A stretch of 64,000 nt of DNA from Catalinimonas niigatensis (GTDB taxonomy: Bacteria > Bacteroidota > Bacteroidia > Cytophagales > Cyclobacteriaceae), in the NCBI RefSeq assembly GCF_030506285.1, contig NZ_CP119422.1, forward strand, positions 2,728,001-2,792,000, written 5' to 3'. The position numbers were made by a program, and so were the translations under genes. Shown piece after piece: positions 27,801 to 35,578 of this stretch; the stretch's first letter is position 1; each line of letters opens with the position of its first letter. Below the pieces are notes generated by a model. The model did no database searches and had not been told where the DNA came from. It saw nothing but the letters and a program-made list of their open reading frames with translations.

Positions 27801-28685
27801 TTAGTGTATACTGGCATTTAAAGCCTGAGCAAAAAGTGCCGGAGATTTTTCACAATATTGAAAATATAAAGAAGGTTCTATCAATTCTACCTCTATCAGC
27901 ACAAACTGTCCTTGCTGGTCTCTGACTAAATCTACCCGGGCGTACAGTGGCTGAGGACTTATGGCTTCCATGACCCTATAGGCAGCTTTTAGCAGTTGTG
28001 CATTGGCTTCTATTGCTACTATCTTTCCTCCGTGTTCTTCCTGCACCCTGAAATCCTGTGATTTAGGTTGTTTAAGTACCGTATGGCTGTACGTTCCGCC
28101 GAAAAAGAAAAGCGAATATTCTCCTTCCTCCACAATACTTTTCATGAAAGGCTGCACCATAAAAGGACGTTGCTGAAAATCCGGAGCAATGTTTTTAAGT
28201 GCTGTCTCCGGGCTATTGATTGGAAGGCGGTATGTAAAATCGGCATTGGCACTGATGATCGGTTTGACAATCAGTTCCTGAGTTTCCAGTTCTTTAGCCC
28301 AGCTTTTAAAATTCTCTACGCTAAATTTTTGATCCCAAAGGGTAGGTACAATAGCAATCCCTTTCTCTTCCAATTCTTTTAGATAAGTTTTGGCAAGGTT
28401 CCAGCGTACCAGTTCCAGGCTGTTCTGCAGTTGGGCTTTGGAAGTTTCAATGTCTTCCAACACCTTCATAAAGGCCTGCGGATCATCCTGATAATCCCAG
28501 GTGGTGCGTATGATCACTGCTTCATACTGACTCCAGTCGACCTCTTTTTTCCTCCAGGAAATTTCTTCCACTTTCCAGCCTAATGTCTGTAGGGGTTCAA
28601 AAGCCAAACGATCGTAACTGACAAAGCCATCCAGGCTGTCCATGCTCAGAAAAGCACACTTCTTCATGGGTTTCAATGGTTGCAT
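27801..28685 (-). CDS. ATP-grasp enzyme of unknown substrate inside the trp operon
   Basis: 294 residues (288 if Met7 at 28667 is the start). The N-terminal domain (about 1-100) is Rossmann-like and carries IIRTTWDY, a signature of a family of ATP-grasp ligases related to DcsG-type and glutathione-synthetase-type enzymes; then QNSLELVRWNLAKTYLKEL. The ATP-grasp core (about 120-270) has IVKPIISANA, a metal-ligand region and YARVDLVRDQQGQFVLIEVE, followed by ELIEPSLYF. Such enzymes activate a carboxylate with ATP and join it to an amine or thiol. The gene sits 69 bp after trpB and 14 bp before trpA, so it is part of the trp operon. The substrate is unknown; a tryptophan- or anthranilate-linked product is one guess. 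Confidence 0.85.
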   Translation of the reverse strand: MQPLKPMKKCAFLSMDSLDGFVSYDRLAFEPLQTLGWKVEEISWRKKEVDWSQYEAVIIRTTWDYQDDPQAFMKVLEDIETSKAQLQNSLELVRWNLAKTYLKELEEKGIAIVPTLWDQKFSVENFKSWAKELETQELIVKPIISANADFTYRLPINSPETALKNIAPDFQQRPFMVQPFMKSIVEEGEYSLFFFGGTYSHTVLKQPKSQDFRVQEEHGGKIVAIEANAQLLKAAYRVMEAISPQPLYARVDLVRDQQGQFVLIEVELIEPSLYFQYCEKSPALFAQALNASIH

Positions 28686-28690
28686 AGCTA

Positions 28691-28727
28691 AATGGTTAAA
28701 TTGCTTTTGACAGCTTAGCCATTTGAC
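28691..28727. repeat. Short dispersed repeat, copy 1 (trpB-ATP-grasp gap)
   Basis: This 37-bp segment matches 31712-31748 at 33 of 37 positions (core TTGCTTTTGACAG). It sits in the 69-bp gap between trpB and the ATP-grasp gene. The palindromic arms are imperfect here. Confidence 0.6.
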
Positions 28728-28754
28728 AATTTACTCATTTAACTCTTTGACTTT

Positions 28755-29960
28755 TCAGTATTTTCCCCACTTAATGTACGTCTCCAGGTCTTTATCTCCG
28801 CGACCGGAAAGGCTGATCACCACCACATCCTCAGGTTTCAGACTCATCTGATGCAGGGCCCCAATGGCATGGGCAGATTCAATGGCAGGAATAATACCTT
28901 CCAGACGGCTCAGCAGAATGCCCGCTTTCATGGATTCATCGTCGGTCACATTGTAGAAAGTACCGCGTCCGGTATCAAAAAGGTTAGCATGCATGGGTCC
29001 TATACCCGGATAGTCCAGACCCGCAGAGATAGAATGAGGTTCGGTCACCTGTCCGTCATCCGTTTGCATAAGCAAAGTGCGGCTGCCATGCAGTATGCCC
29101 GGCTTACCCAAAGCCGTAGTGGCAGCAGAGCGACCGGAAGCTACGCCTTCACCGGCAGCTTCTACGGCAATGAGCTTGACATTTTCCTCGTCAAAATAAT
29201 GATAGTAAGCCCCGGCAGCATTGCTTCCTCCACCTACGCAGGCGATCACATAATCAGGATTTTCAGAACCTGTCTGTTCTTTCAACTGCCACTTAATTTC
29301 CTCGCTAATCACTGACTGAAAGCGGGCCACCATGTCGGGATAGGGATGAGGACCTACGACAGAGCCAATGATGTAATGACTGTCTTTAGGATTGTTGATC
29401 CAGTGGCGCATAGCCTCGTTGGTCGCATCTTTGAGGGTTTTACTGCCTGATTCAGCAGGAATCACTTCTGCACCCAAAATGCGCATACGCTCCACGTTAG
29501 GCTTTTGCCTTTGCATATCTACTGAACCCATGAATACTTTGCAGGGCATCCCCATCAGGGCACAGACGGTAGCGGTAGCCACGCCATGCTGTCCGGCACC
29601 GGTTTCGGCAATGATGAATTTTTTGTTCAGCTTTCTGGCCAGAAGGATTTGTCCGATGGTATTGTTCACCTTATGCGCTCCGGTATGGCAAAGATCTTCT
29701 CTTTTGAAGTAGATATTGGCACCAAACTTTTCGGAGAAACGCTCTGCAAAATAAAGCGGCGTAGGGCGGCCTACATAATCCCTGAGTAGCTTGCGGAACT
29801 GCTGCTGAAACTCAGGCTCAGCGATGATCTGCAAATAATTTTGCTGTAGCTCTTCAATATTAGGGTGCAGCATTTCAGGGATAAAAGCGCCACCAAACTG
29901 GCCATAATATCCTCTCTCATTGACATTATAAGGACTGTGCTGAATATCTTTTACTTCCAT
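28755..29960 (-). CDS. trpB: Tryptophan synthase beta subunit
   Basis: 401 residues. The PLP lysine lies in the HTGAHKVNN motif, and the phosphate cup [37 protein letters not shown] and [11 protein letters not shown] are all present. TrpB condenses indole with serine. It is in a minus-strand operon: trpC, trpF, trpB, ATP-grasp gene, trpA. A 117-bp gap separates it from trpF, and that gap holds a 21-bp palindrome. Nothing suggests loss of function. Confidence 0.97.
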   Translation of the reverse strand: MEVKDIQHSPYNVNERGYYGQFGGAFIPEMLHPNIEELQQNYLQIIAEPEFQQQFRKLLRDYVGRPTPLYFAERFSEKFGANIYFKREDLCHTGAHKVNNTIGQILLARKLNKKFIIAETGAGQHGVATATVCALMGMPCKVFMGSVDMQRQKPNVERMRILGAEVIPAESGSKTLKDATNEAMRHWINNPKDSHYIIGSVVGPHPYPDMVARFQSVISEEIKWQLKEQTGSENPDYVIACVGGGSNAAGAYYHYFDEENVKLIAVEAAGEGVASGRSAATTALGKPGILHGSRTLLMQTDDGQVTEPHSISAGLDYPGIGPMHANLFDTGRGTFYNVTDDESMKAGILLSRLEGIIPAIESAHAIGALHQMSLKPEDVVVISLSGRGDKDLETYIKWGKY

Positions 29961-29998
29961 TATCTATTACAAATTCAAGATTACAGATTGAAAATTTT

Positions 29999-30019
29999 AC
30001 CCTGAATTTATTTCAGGGT
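29999..30019. repeat. 21-bp palindrome, REP-like (trpF-trpB gap)
   Basis: ACCCTGAA (29999-30006), five bases and TTCAGGGT (30012-30019) form a perfect 8-bp inverted repeat. A related palindrome with the same architecture lies at 44624-44644. Confidence 0.6.
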
Positions 30020-30077
30020 CTTAATTAAATCTTGTTAGCCAAATGAATTAAGCTCACTACTTTATTAAGATTGAAAA

Positions 30078-30773
30078 TTACTGTTTTTTCCGGCGTAATG
30101 AAAACGGAAGCCTCTCTGGTTTCCTTTCGTCTCTTCCATACAACTTATCTTTAAGCTTTTGTACCAGGTTCACATCTTTGAGACCGGGTTCTATCTCAAA
30201 GCGGCTGTTGACATCAATGGCATGAATATTAAAAAAAGAAAGCTCTCTCAACTGAGGTACATTATCCAGGCTGATGCCACCACTCAGAAAGAAAGGAACC
30301 TCCTGATCATAGCGGCGTAGTTGTCCCCAATCAAAAGTTTCTCCATTGCCTCCCGGATGCTCACCGGCCGTGTCAAAAAGAAAATAACTGACATGAGGCT
30401 TATAAGCATCAAGTTGGGCAAAATCAAAATCCTGCTGCCCTATGCTGAATACCTTGATAACTTTGAAGCCTGCTTTTTTGATCTCCTCGCACTGCTCGGC
30501 ACTCTCCTGTCCATGCAATTGCAATAGGTCAAGCTGATATTTTTTAGCCTGCTTCAGCATTTCCTGGGTAGTAGCATCGACAAATACGCCCACTTTTCTG
30601 ATTTGTCTGGGCAACTCCTGCAAATCTTTAGGATGAAGCGTATCTGCCATATAGCGGCGGGATTTTTCATAAAAGATAAATCCCAGGTAATCTGGTTTCA
30701 TCCGCGCCACCTTGTGCATGTTGTGCGAAAATTTCATTCCGCAGACTTTGAGTTTTATCCGTTGGTTTGCCAT
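30078..30773 (-). CDS. trpF: Phosphoribosylanthranilate isomerase
   Basis: 231 residues. KLKVCGMKF carries the catalytic Cys; DYLGFIFYEKSRRY, LLQLHGQESAEQC and LSGGISLDNVPQL are TrpF patterns, and HAIDVNSRFE holds the catalytic Asp in a slightly unusual context (commonly GVDVSSGVE). It interconverts N-(5-phosphoribosyl)anthranilate and CdRP. The C-terminal tail of about 18 residues is very basic (GRDERKPERLPFSLRRKKQ), longer than in most TrpF proteins. It lies 43 bp downstream of trpC. Confidence 0.94.
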   Translation of the reverse strand: MANQRIKLKVCGMKFSHNMHKVARMKPDYLGFIFYEKSRRYMADTLHPKDLQELPRQIRKVGVFVDATTQEMLKQAKKYQLDLLQLHGQESAEQCEEIKKAGFKVIKVFSIGQQDFDFAQLDAYKPHVSYFLFDTAGEHPGGNGETFDWGQLRRYDQEVPFFLSGGISLDNVPQLRELSFFNIHAIDVNSRFEIEPGLKDVNLVQKLKDKLYGRDERKPERLPFSLRRKKQ

Positions 30774-30816
30774 TACATCATCAACCTCAGTTTTACTTTT
30801 GATAGTTCAGCTTGTA

Positions 30817-31611
30817 TCAGATTTGTTGAATTAAAGCTTGGCAAGCTGCTGCCGGATCAGCCTGTTTCATAAAATATTCGCCTACCAAAAAGCCCTGATA
30901 GCCATGTTCGGTGAGGATACGGATGTTCTCAGCATCGCTGATGCCGCTCTCAGAAATTTTGACAGTATCCTTAGGCATCATTTGCGCCAGATCAATGGAA
31001 GTTTGTATGCTTACCTCAAAAGTTTTGAGGTTGCGGTTATTGACACCTACCACATTCAGATAAGGGACGATCTGCGGATCAAGAGCAGTTTGCTGTAATT
31101 CCTCAGCATTATGCACTTCCAGCAACACTTCTAATCCCAGTGCTCGCGCATAAGCGGCCAACTGCTTCACTTCTTCAGGACGAAGAATAGCCGCTATCAG
31201 CAGGATGGCATCTGCGCCTAGTGCTTTGGCTTCGGTAATCTGGTAAGGATCAATGGTAAAATCTTTGCGCAGAATGGGACAATCGTTGTGCTTACGGGCA
31301 ATCTGAAGATTCTCATCGCTGCCATTGAAGAAATCTATGTCAGTCAGCACCGAGAGGGCAGCAGCTCCGGCCTGCACATAGCCCGTAGTGGTTTGCTGTA
31401 CATCAGCCTCTGCATTGATGATTCCTTTGGAAGGGGATTTGCGTTTGAACTCCGCAATAATGGCCGGTTGTTTTTTTATCAATTCCTCTGACAGAGAGAA
31501 AGTGCTTCGCTCAAAGAGTAGACTTTTCCTTAGGCTATCCTCACTTCTTTCTGCTTTGCGCTGGGAGATCTCTTCCTTCTTCCGGACAACAATTTTATCC
31601 AGTATGTTCAT
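30817..31611 (-). CDS. trpC: Indole-3-glycerol-phosphate synthase
   Basis: 264 residues. Diagnostic blocks are AEFKRKSPSKG (catalytic Lys), ALSVLTDIDFFNGS, PILRKDFTIDPYQI, GADAILLIAAIL, NVVGVNNRNLKTFEV and SESGISDAENI. The enzyme closes the indole ring from CdRP. It is the first gene of the visible trp operon. trpE, trpG and trpD are absent from this end, so the early pathway genes are elsewhere. A TAACTTTG box matching the phylum's -7 element lies on the minus strand at 31635-31642, 23 bp upstream of the start. Confidence 0.96.
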   Translation of the reverse strand: MNILDKIVVRKKEEISQRKAERSEDSLRKSLLFERSTFSLSEELIKKQPAIIAEFKRKSPSKGIINAEADVQQTTTGYVQAGAAALSVLTDIDFFNGSDENLQIARKHNDCPILRKDFTIDPYQITEAKALGADAILLIAAILRPEEVKQLAAYARALGLEVLLEVHNAEELQQTALDPQIVPYLNVVGVNNRNLKTFEVSIQTSIDLAQMMPKDTVKISESGISDAENIRILTEHGYQGFLVGEYFMKQADPAAACQALIQQI

Positions 31612-31711
31612 AGACTTTACTTCTTGTTAAGATTCAAAGTTAAGCAGTAGGCTTGTTCTTTGCTATACCTATTGACATTAATTGAATCTGTTAAACCTCT
31701 CAAAGACGTTG

Positions 31712-31752
31712 AATGGTTACATTGCTTTTGACAGTTTAGCCATGTAACCATT
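31712..31752. repeat. Short dispersed repeat, copy 2, with 11-bp inverted arms
   Basis: AATGGTTACAT at 31712-31722 and ATGTAACCATT at 31742-31752 are perfect inverted repeats around a 19-nt loop. Positions 31712-31748 match 28691-28727 at 33 of 37 bases. It lies upstream of trpC and of the divergent deiminase gene. Confidence 0.65.
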
Positions 31753-31867
31753 TAAACACGCAACGAGAGACTGTGCTTTTCTGAAAAGATGAATCTAAGC
31801 GCTCCTAAGTGCAGGGAATTATTTTAACTTTGAATTCGCTAAAGGAATACAACATAAGCCCAAAGTT

Positions 31868-33358
31868 ATGACAAACCATACCATCAAAGTTACTTCTGAG
31901 ATTGGCCGGCTCAGGCGTTTACTGATTCACAGCCCGGACGCCGGCATTGGCAAGATTGTACCGCGTATCAAAGAGCAATTACTATATGATGATATTGTAT
32001 ATCTGGAAAAAATGCAGCAGGAATATGGAGAATATCTGAAAGTACTGCTTTGTTTTCTGGATCAGGATAAGATCAAAGGAAAAGCGAATGATCCTACCTA
32101 TCAGGAGGCTTCACATACCAACAGTTTTGATTCGGATTATGTGCTGAAGGTAGAGGAAATGCTCATCCGTATCTTGCATAATGAAGATGTAAAATACTTG
32201 CTTATCCCTTCGGTTTGTGCTATTGAGAAATGTGGTCTGCGAACGCAAAAACGCCTATTGGAAATGCCTCCTGCTGAACTGGCGACTACCCTGATTACCG
32301 GGATTCTGAAAGATGAACAGGGGAAAGAAGATTTTATTTTTGCCCCTGTGCCAAATCTGATCTTTACCCGTGACATTGGCATTACCATCCATGACCATAT
32401 TCTGCTCAGCAAGCCTTATGAGTATGCTCGTGACCGTGAAGCACTGATTTTCAAGTACATCGCTCATTTTGAACTGCTCAAGCAGACAACCCGGCAGCAA
32501 CCTGATGAACTGGCCCAGCAGGTGATAGAATTGCAGGAGCCTAATCCATTTTTCCTCTCCAGCGAAGAAGAAACCAAGGATAAATCAGTTACTATAGAAG
32601 GTGGAGATGTGATGATGATCAGCCCCGGCCATTTGCTGGTAGGTTTGAGTGAGCGCACCTCAGTAGCCGCCGTAGATCGCCTGATAGAGGAATTATTTGG
32701 CACGGATTTGATTCGGAAAGTATCAGTGATCAAAATTCCCCGTCGGAGGGCTTATATGCACATAGATACCGTATTTACGCAGGTCAAAAAAGATACCTGG
32801 ATACTATTCAGTCCTTTCTCTAAAAAAGAAATGCTGGCTAAAAGCAGTAAGTTTGATTTTAGCGGAGCTTTGAATAGCAAACATTCTGAGCCGGTTTATC
32901 ATGTAGAGATTACCCAGTTTGTTCGTCTGGACGAAGGAAATAGCAACTTTAGTGTACACATCAACCGGTTCAATTATCTGGATGATCTGATGGAACAAAT
33001 CAGCCGGGAGGATTTTGGCGCACAGCGTTGTGATATCATTCACAGTGCCGGAGGAGAATTCCCCTACAGCGAACGTGAGCAGTGGACAGACGCCTGTAAC
33101 TTCCTGGCTGTCAAAGAGGGTGTGGTGATCGGATATGACCGCAATGTGAAAACCGAAGAAGAATTCAGGAAGCGTGGTTTTGCCGTGATGCGCTCCTCAG
33201 AGATCATTGAACAGGTAGAAAATGGCAAAGACATAGATGAGGTTGTGACCGGGGATACGCTGATCCTGCTACCTTCTGCTGAACTTTCACGTGCCCGCGG
33301 TGGCACTCACTGCATGAGCATGCCCCTGCTAAGGGATGATGTGCCCATTATGGTATAA
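31868..33358 (+). CDS. Arginine deiminase-like guanidino-group hydrolase
   Basis: 496 residues, longer than classic arginine deiminases (about 410). Family blocks are NLIFTRDIGIT, EGGDVMMISP, the catalytic His region MHIDTVFTQ and the C-terminal catalytic Cys in GGTHCMSMPLL. These are the GGD, HxD and GTHCM motifs of the guanidino-modifying superfamily. It probably converts arginine to citrulline. The N-terminus carries extra helical segments (about 60-140). The CtlX-type gene 550 bp downstream fits onward citrulline breakdown. Whether it acts on free arginine or another guanidine needs assay. The upstream TAACTTTG at 31825-31832 is a possible -7 box. Confidence 0.87.
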   Translation: MTNHTIKVTSEIGRLRRLLIHSPDAGIGKIVPRIKEQLLYDDIVYLEKMQQEYGEYLKVLLCFLDQDKIKGKANDPTYQEASHTNSFDSDYVLKVEEMLIRILHNEDVKYLLIPSVCAIEKCGLRTQKRLLEMPPAELATTLITGILKDEQGKEDFIFAPVPNLIFTRDIGITIHDHILLSKPYEYARDREALIFKYIAHFELLKQTTRQQPDELAQQVIELQEPNPFFLSSEEETKDKSVTIEGGDVMMISPGHLLVGLSERTSVAAVDRLIEELFGTDLIRKVSVIKIPRRRAYMHIDTVFTQVKKDTWILFSPFSKKEMLAKSSKFDFSGALNSKHSEPVYHVEITQFVRLDEGNSNFSVHINRFNYLDDLMEQISREDFGAQRCDIIHSAGGEFPYSEREQWTDACNFLAVKEGVVIGYDRNVKTEEEFRKRGFAVMRSSEIIEQVENGKDIDEVVTGDTLILLPSAELSRARGGTHCMSMPLLRDDVPIMV

Positions 33359-33420
33359 GGATTTACTAGGGTTTTGATGTTAAATGGTATATTGGTAAAC
33401 AATGCTAACAAACTAGTCAG

Positions 33421-33639
33421 ATGAGAAAATATTTGATTGTATATGAGAAATCTAAAGATGGTTACTCTGCCTATGTGCCGGATTTAGGAGGTTGTACCAG
33501 TGCAGGTGCTACCAGAGAAGAGGTTGAAGCGAACATCATTGAAGCTATTAATCTTTATATAGAGACTTTGAAAGAAGATGGACTGCCTATTCCGGAAGCT
33601 TTTTCTTATGGAGAAAATCTTGTGTTTCATCAAATATGA
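33421..33639 (+). CDS. hicB: HicB-family antitoxin
   Basis: 72 residues: partial RNase H-like HicB fold with YLIVYEKSKDGYSAYVPDL, GCTSAGATREEVEANI and EAINLYIETLKEDGLPIPE. It is the short form without a C-terminal DNA-binding domain. Its stop overlaps the start of hicA by 4 bases, so the order is antitoxin first. HicB binds and neutralises the HicA RNase. It lies between the arginine deiminase-like gene and ctlX. Confidence 0.92.
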   Translation: MRKYLIVYEKSKDGYSAYVPDLGGCTSAGATREEVEANIIEAINLYIETLKEDGLPIPEAFSYGENLVFHQI

Positions 33640-33824
33640 AGTACAAAGAGGTTATTAAAGTGATAGAAAATGATGGTTGGGCTGTATCAAGACAGAGAGG
33701 AAGTTATAGAGTATACAAGCACTCAAGTAAAAAAGGCATCGTCATTATAGCAGCCCATAGGCTTGCCGACGAAGTGCCTCCCGGTACACTCAGTGCCATC
33801 TTGAAACAGGCAGGATTGAAGTAA
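33636..33824 (+). CDS. hicA: HicA-family toxin with catalytic histidine replaced by tyrosine
   Basis: 62 residues: a complete dsRBD-like HicA fold, with KVIENDGWAVSRQRGS, the strand IVIIAAHRLADEVPPGTLSA and ILKQAGL. Known HicA toxins carry a catalytic His in a G-S-H motif near residue 24; here the motif reads G-S-Y (codon TAT at 33705-33707). TAT differs from CAT by one transition. The toxin is thus probably inactive as an mRNA interferase, or was inactivated to escape toxicity. The rest of the protein, including the basic surface, is intact. Confidence 0.9.
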   Translation: MKYKEVIKVIENDGWAVSRQRGSYRVYKHSSKKGIVIIAAHRLADEVPPGTLSAILKQAGLK

Positions 33825-33913
33825 ATAGTATTGGATTGATTTGATGCTTTATAAAATGCCGCATTCACATTCCAAATAATGACTCTAAACCAATCTTCCA
33901 ATTTATAATTCCC

Positions 33914-34852
33914 ATGCAACAACTCACCGATACCATTCTCATGATCAGGCCGGTTAAGTTTGGCTACAATGCCGAAACAGCGGAGAACAATCTCTACCAG
34001 AAAAAGCTGGAAGCCCAAAGCCCGGCAGAGATTCAGCAGCAGGCTTTAGCAGAATTCAATCAGTTTGTAGAAAAACTCAGGGCTGCCGGAGTCAATGTCA
34101 TTACTATAGATGATACCATAGAACCGAGCAAGACAGATTCTATCTTTCCTAACAACTGGATTTCCACGCACGAAGATGGTACTGTAGTCACTTATCCCAT
34201 GTGGGCGGTAAGTCGCAGGCTGGAGCGGCGGGAAGATATCATAGATACGCTAAAAAGCATGGGCTATCAGGTAGGGCGCAGACTCGACTATTCTACCTTT
34301 GAAGCGCAGGAGCAATACCTGGAAGGTACCGGAAGTATGATTTTGGACCGGGAGCATCAGATCGCTTATGCCTGTGTATCTCCCCGAACCCACAAAGATT
34401 TGTTTGCAGCTTTTTGCAAAGAATTTGGCTTCAAGCCAGTGATTTTTACCGCTTCACAAACGACTGCCGAAGATAGTTTGTGTGAGATTTACCACACCAA
34501 TGTGATGATGAGTGTGGGAGAGAACATTGCCATTCTTTGTGATGAAGCCATTCGTGATGCGCAGGAAAGAAAGATGGTCATTCAAACATTGCAAGAGACG
34601 GGTAAAGAAATTGTATTTATTACGGAAGCGCAGTGCAATCAGTTTGCTGGTAATATGCTTCAGGTAAAAAGTCAAACAGATAAAAAGTTGCTGGTGATGT
34701 CGGAGCAGGCTTATCGTTCGTTGACAGAGGCTCAGGTCAGGCAGATAGAAAAGCACACAGACATCCTCTACAGCCCTCTGAATGTCATTGAAACCTGTGG
34801 AGGAGGGAGCGCCCGCTGTATGATGGCCGAAGTTTTTTTACCTAAATCATAA
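33914..34852 (+). CDS. ctlX: CtlX-type citrulline utilisation hydrolase
   Basis: 312 residues. Guanidino-group-modifying superfamily member: starts ILMIRPVKFGYNAETAENN, has SIFPNNWISTH, a His in EIYHTNVMMS and the catalytic Cys in ETCGGGSARCMMAE. This is the pattern of citrulline utilisation hydrolase CtlX, which hydrolyses citrulline to ornithine, ammonia and CO2. Together with the arginine deiminase-like gene it could form an arginine-to-ornithine route without carbamoyl-phosphate steps. hicBA separates the two genes. Confidence 0.9.
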   Translation: MQQLTDTILMIRPVKFGYNAETAENNLYQKKLEAQSPAEIQQQALAEFNQFVEKLRAAGVNVITIDDTIEPSKTDSIFPNNWISTHEDGTVVTYPMWAVSRRLERREDIIDTLKSMGYQVGRRLDYSTFEAQEQYLEGTGSMILDREHQIAYACVSPRTHKDLFAAFCKEFGFKPVIFTASQTTAEDSLCEIYHTNVMMSVGENIAILCDEAIRDAQERKMVIQTLQETGKEIVFITEAQCNQFAGNMLQVKSQTDKKLLVMSEQAYRSLTEAQVRQIEKHTDILYSPLNVIETCGGGSARCMMAEVFLPKS

Positions 34853-34890
34853 AGTTGTATTGTATGTAATGATGAGGAGCTGTTTTGTAG

Positions 34891-35274
34891 TTACCAGAGT
34901 ATTTTAATATCATAATGATCAAACTGTTGATCTTTAGTAATAATGATAAGATTATCAGCTTGAGCCTGTGCAATGATTATTCTATCAAATGGATCTCTGT
35001 GATGAAAAGGCAGCATTTGTATCTTTCGGATAGCATCCACACTTATAGGCAATACATGCAAAAACTGCCTGCTCATTTCCTCAATAATTTCGTTCAATGT
35101 TTTTGTTAGCTCTAGTTTTCTAATACTAAGCTTAATAGCAATTTCCCATAAACTTACAATACTTACATAGATATCATTCCGGTCATTGACAATCGCATTC
35201 TTTGCTTTTTTTGTAAGAAGATGATTATTCTCCAGAACCCACAAAAGAGCATTTGTATCAAGGAGATATTTCAT
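34891..35274 (-). CDS. PIN-domain VapC-like toxin
   Basis: 127 residues. Metal-binding acidic residues are in place: LLDTNALLWVL (D), SLWEIAIKLSI (E), FHHRDPFDRIIIAQA (D, D) and TKDQQFDHY. This matches PIN toxins that cleave tRNA or rRNA. Its start overlaps the end of the antitoxin gene by 4 bases. The frame is intact and all four acidic positions are present, so the toxin is probably active. Confidence 0.88.
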   Translation of the reverse strand: MKYLLDTNALLWVLENNHLLTKKAKNAIVNDRNDIYVSIVSLWEIAIKLSIRKLELTKTLNEIIEEMSRQFLHVLPISVDAIRKIQMLPFHHRDPFDRIIIAQAQADNLIIITKDQQFDHYDIKILW

Positions 35275-35486
35275 TTTTCAGGATGCTGATCGGACATGTA
35301 TTCGTTGAAATCTTCCAAAGGCTCGTCAAAGTCAGGAGCCATGTACTTAACTAGTCCGGGCATGGTTCCTAATTGGCGTTTTTTAGGAAACTTCTCGTTC
35401 AACATGTCATTCAATTGCTTTAACTGAGAAGCTGTCAATTGCTCAATACGCTCATGTAAAAGGGATTTGATCTCTGCTGTTTTCAT
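35271..35486 (-). CDS. Small antitoxin (DUF2281-like) of the PIN pair
   Basis: 71 residues. Starts with a Leu/Gln-rich helical part (HERIEQLTASQLKQLNDML) and ends with the acidic, Pro-containing segment PDFDEPLEDFNEYMSD typical of DUF2281 antitoxins, which wraps around the toxin. No HTH motif is seen. It precedes the PIN toxin gene, so the operon order is antitoxin then toxin. Confidence 0.8.
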   Translation of the reverse strand: MKTAEIKSLLHERIEQLTASQLKQLNDMLNEKFPKKRQLGTMPGLVKYMAPDFDEPLEDFNEYMSDQHPEK

Positions 35487-35578
35487 AATAACATAATACT
35501 CATAAAAACTAACTTCTCAAATTCAATACATTAACATATGTGTATTGTTTAAGGACAATATTTTTCCAAGCAGACTGT

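Noticed and set aside
31612-31867. Tryptophan leader peptide and attenuator upstream of trpC
   Set aside because: No short frame with tandem Trp codons and no terminator/antiterminator pair could be seen; only a -7-like box and a palindromic repeat.
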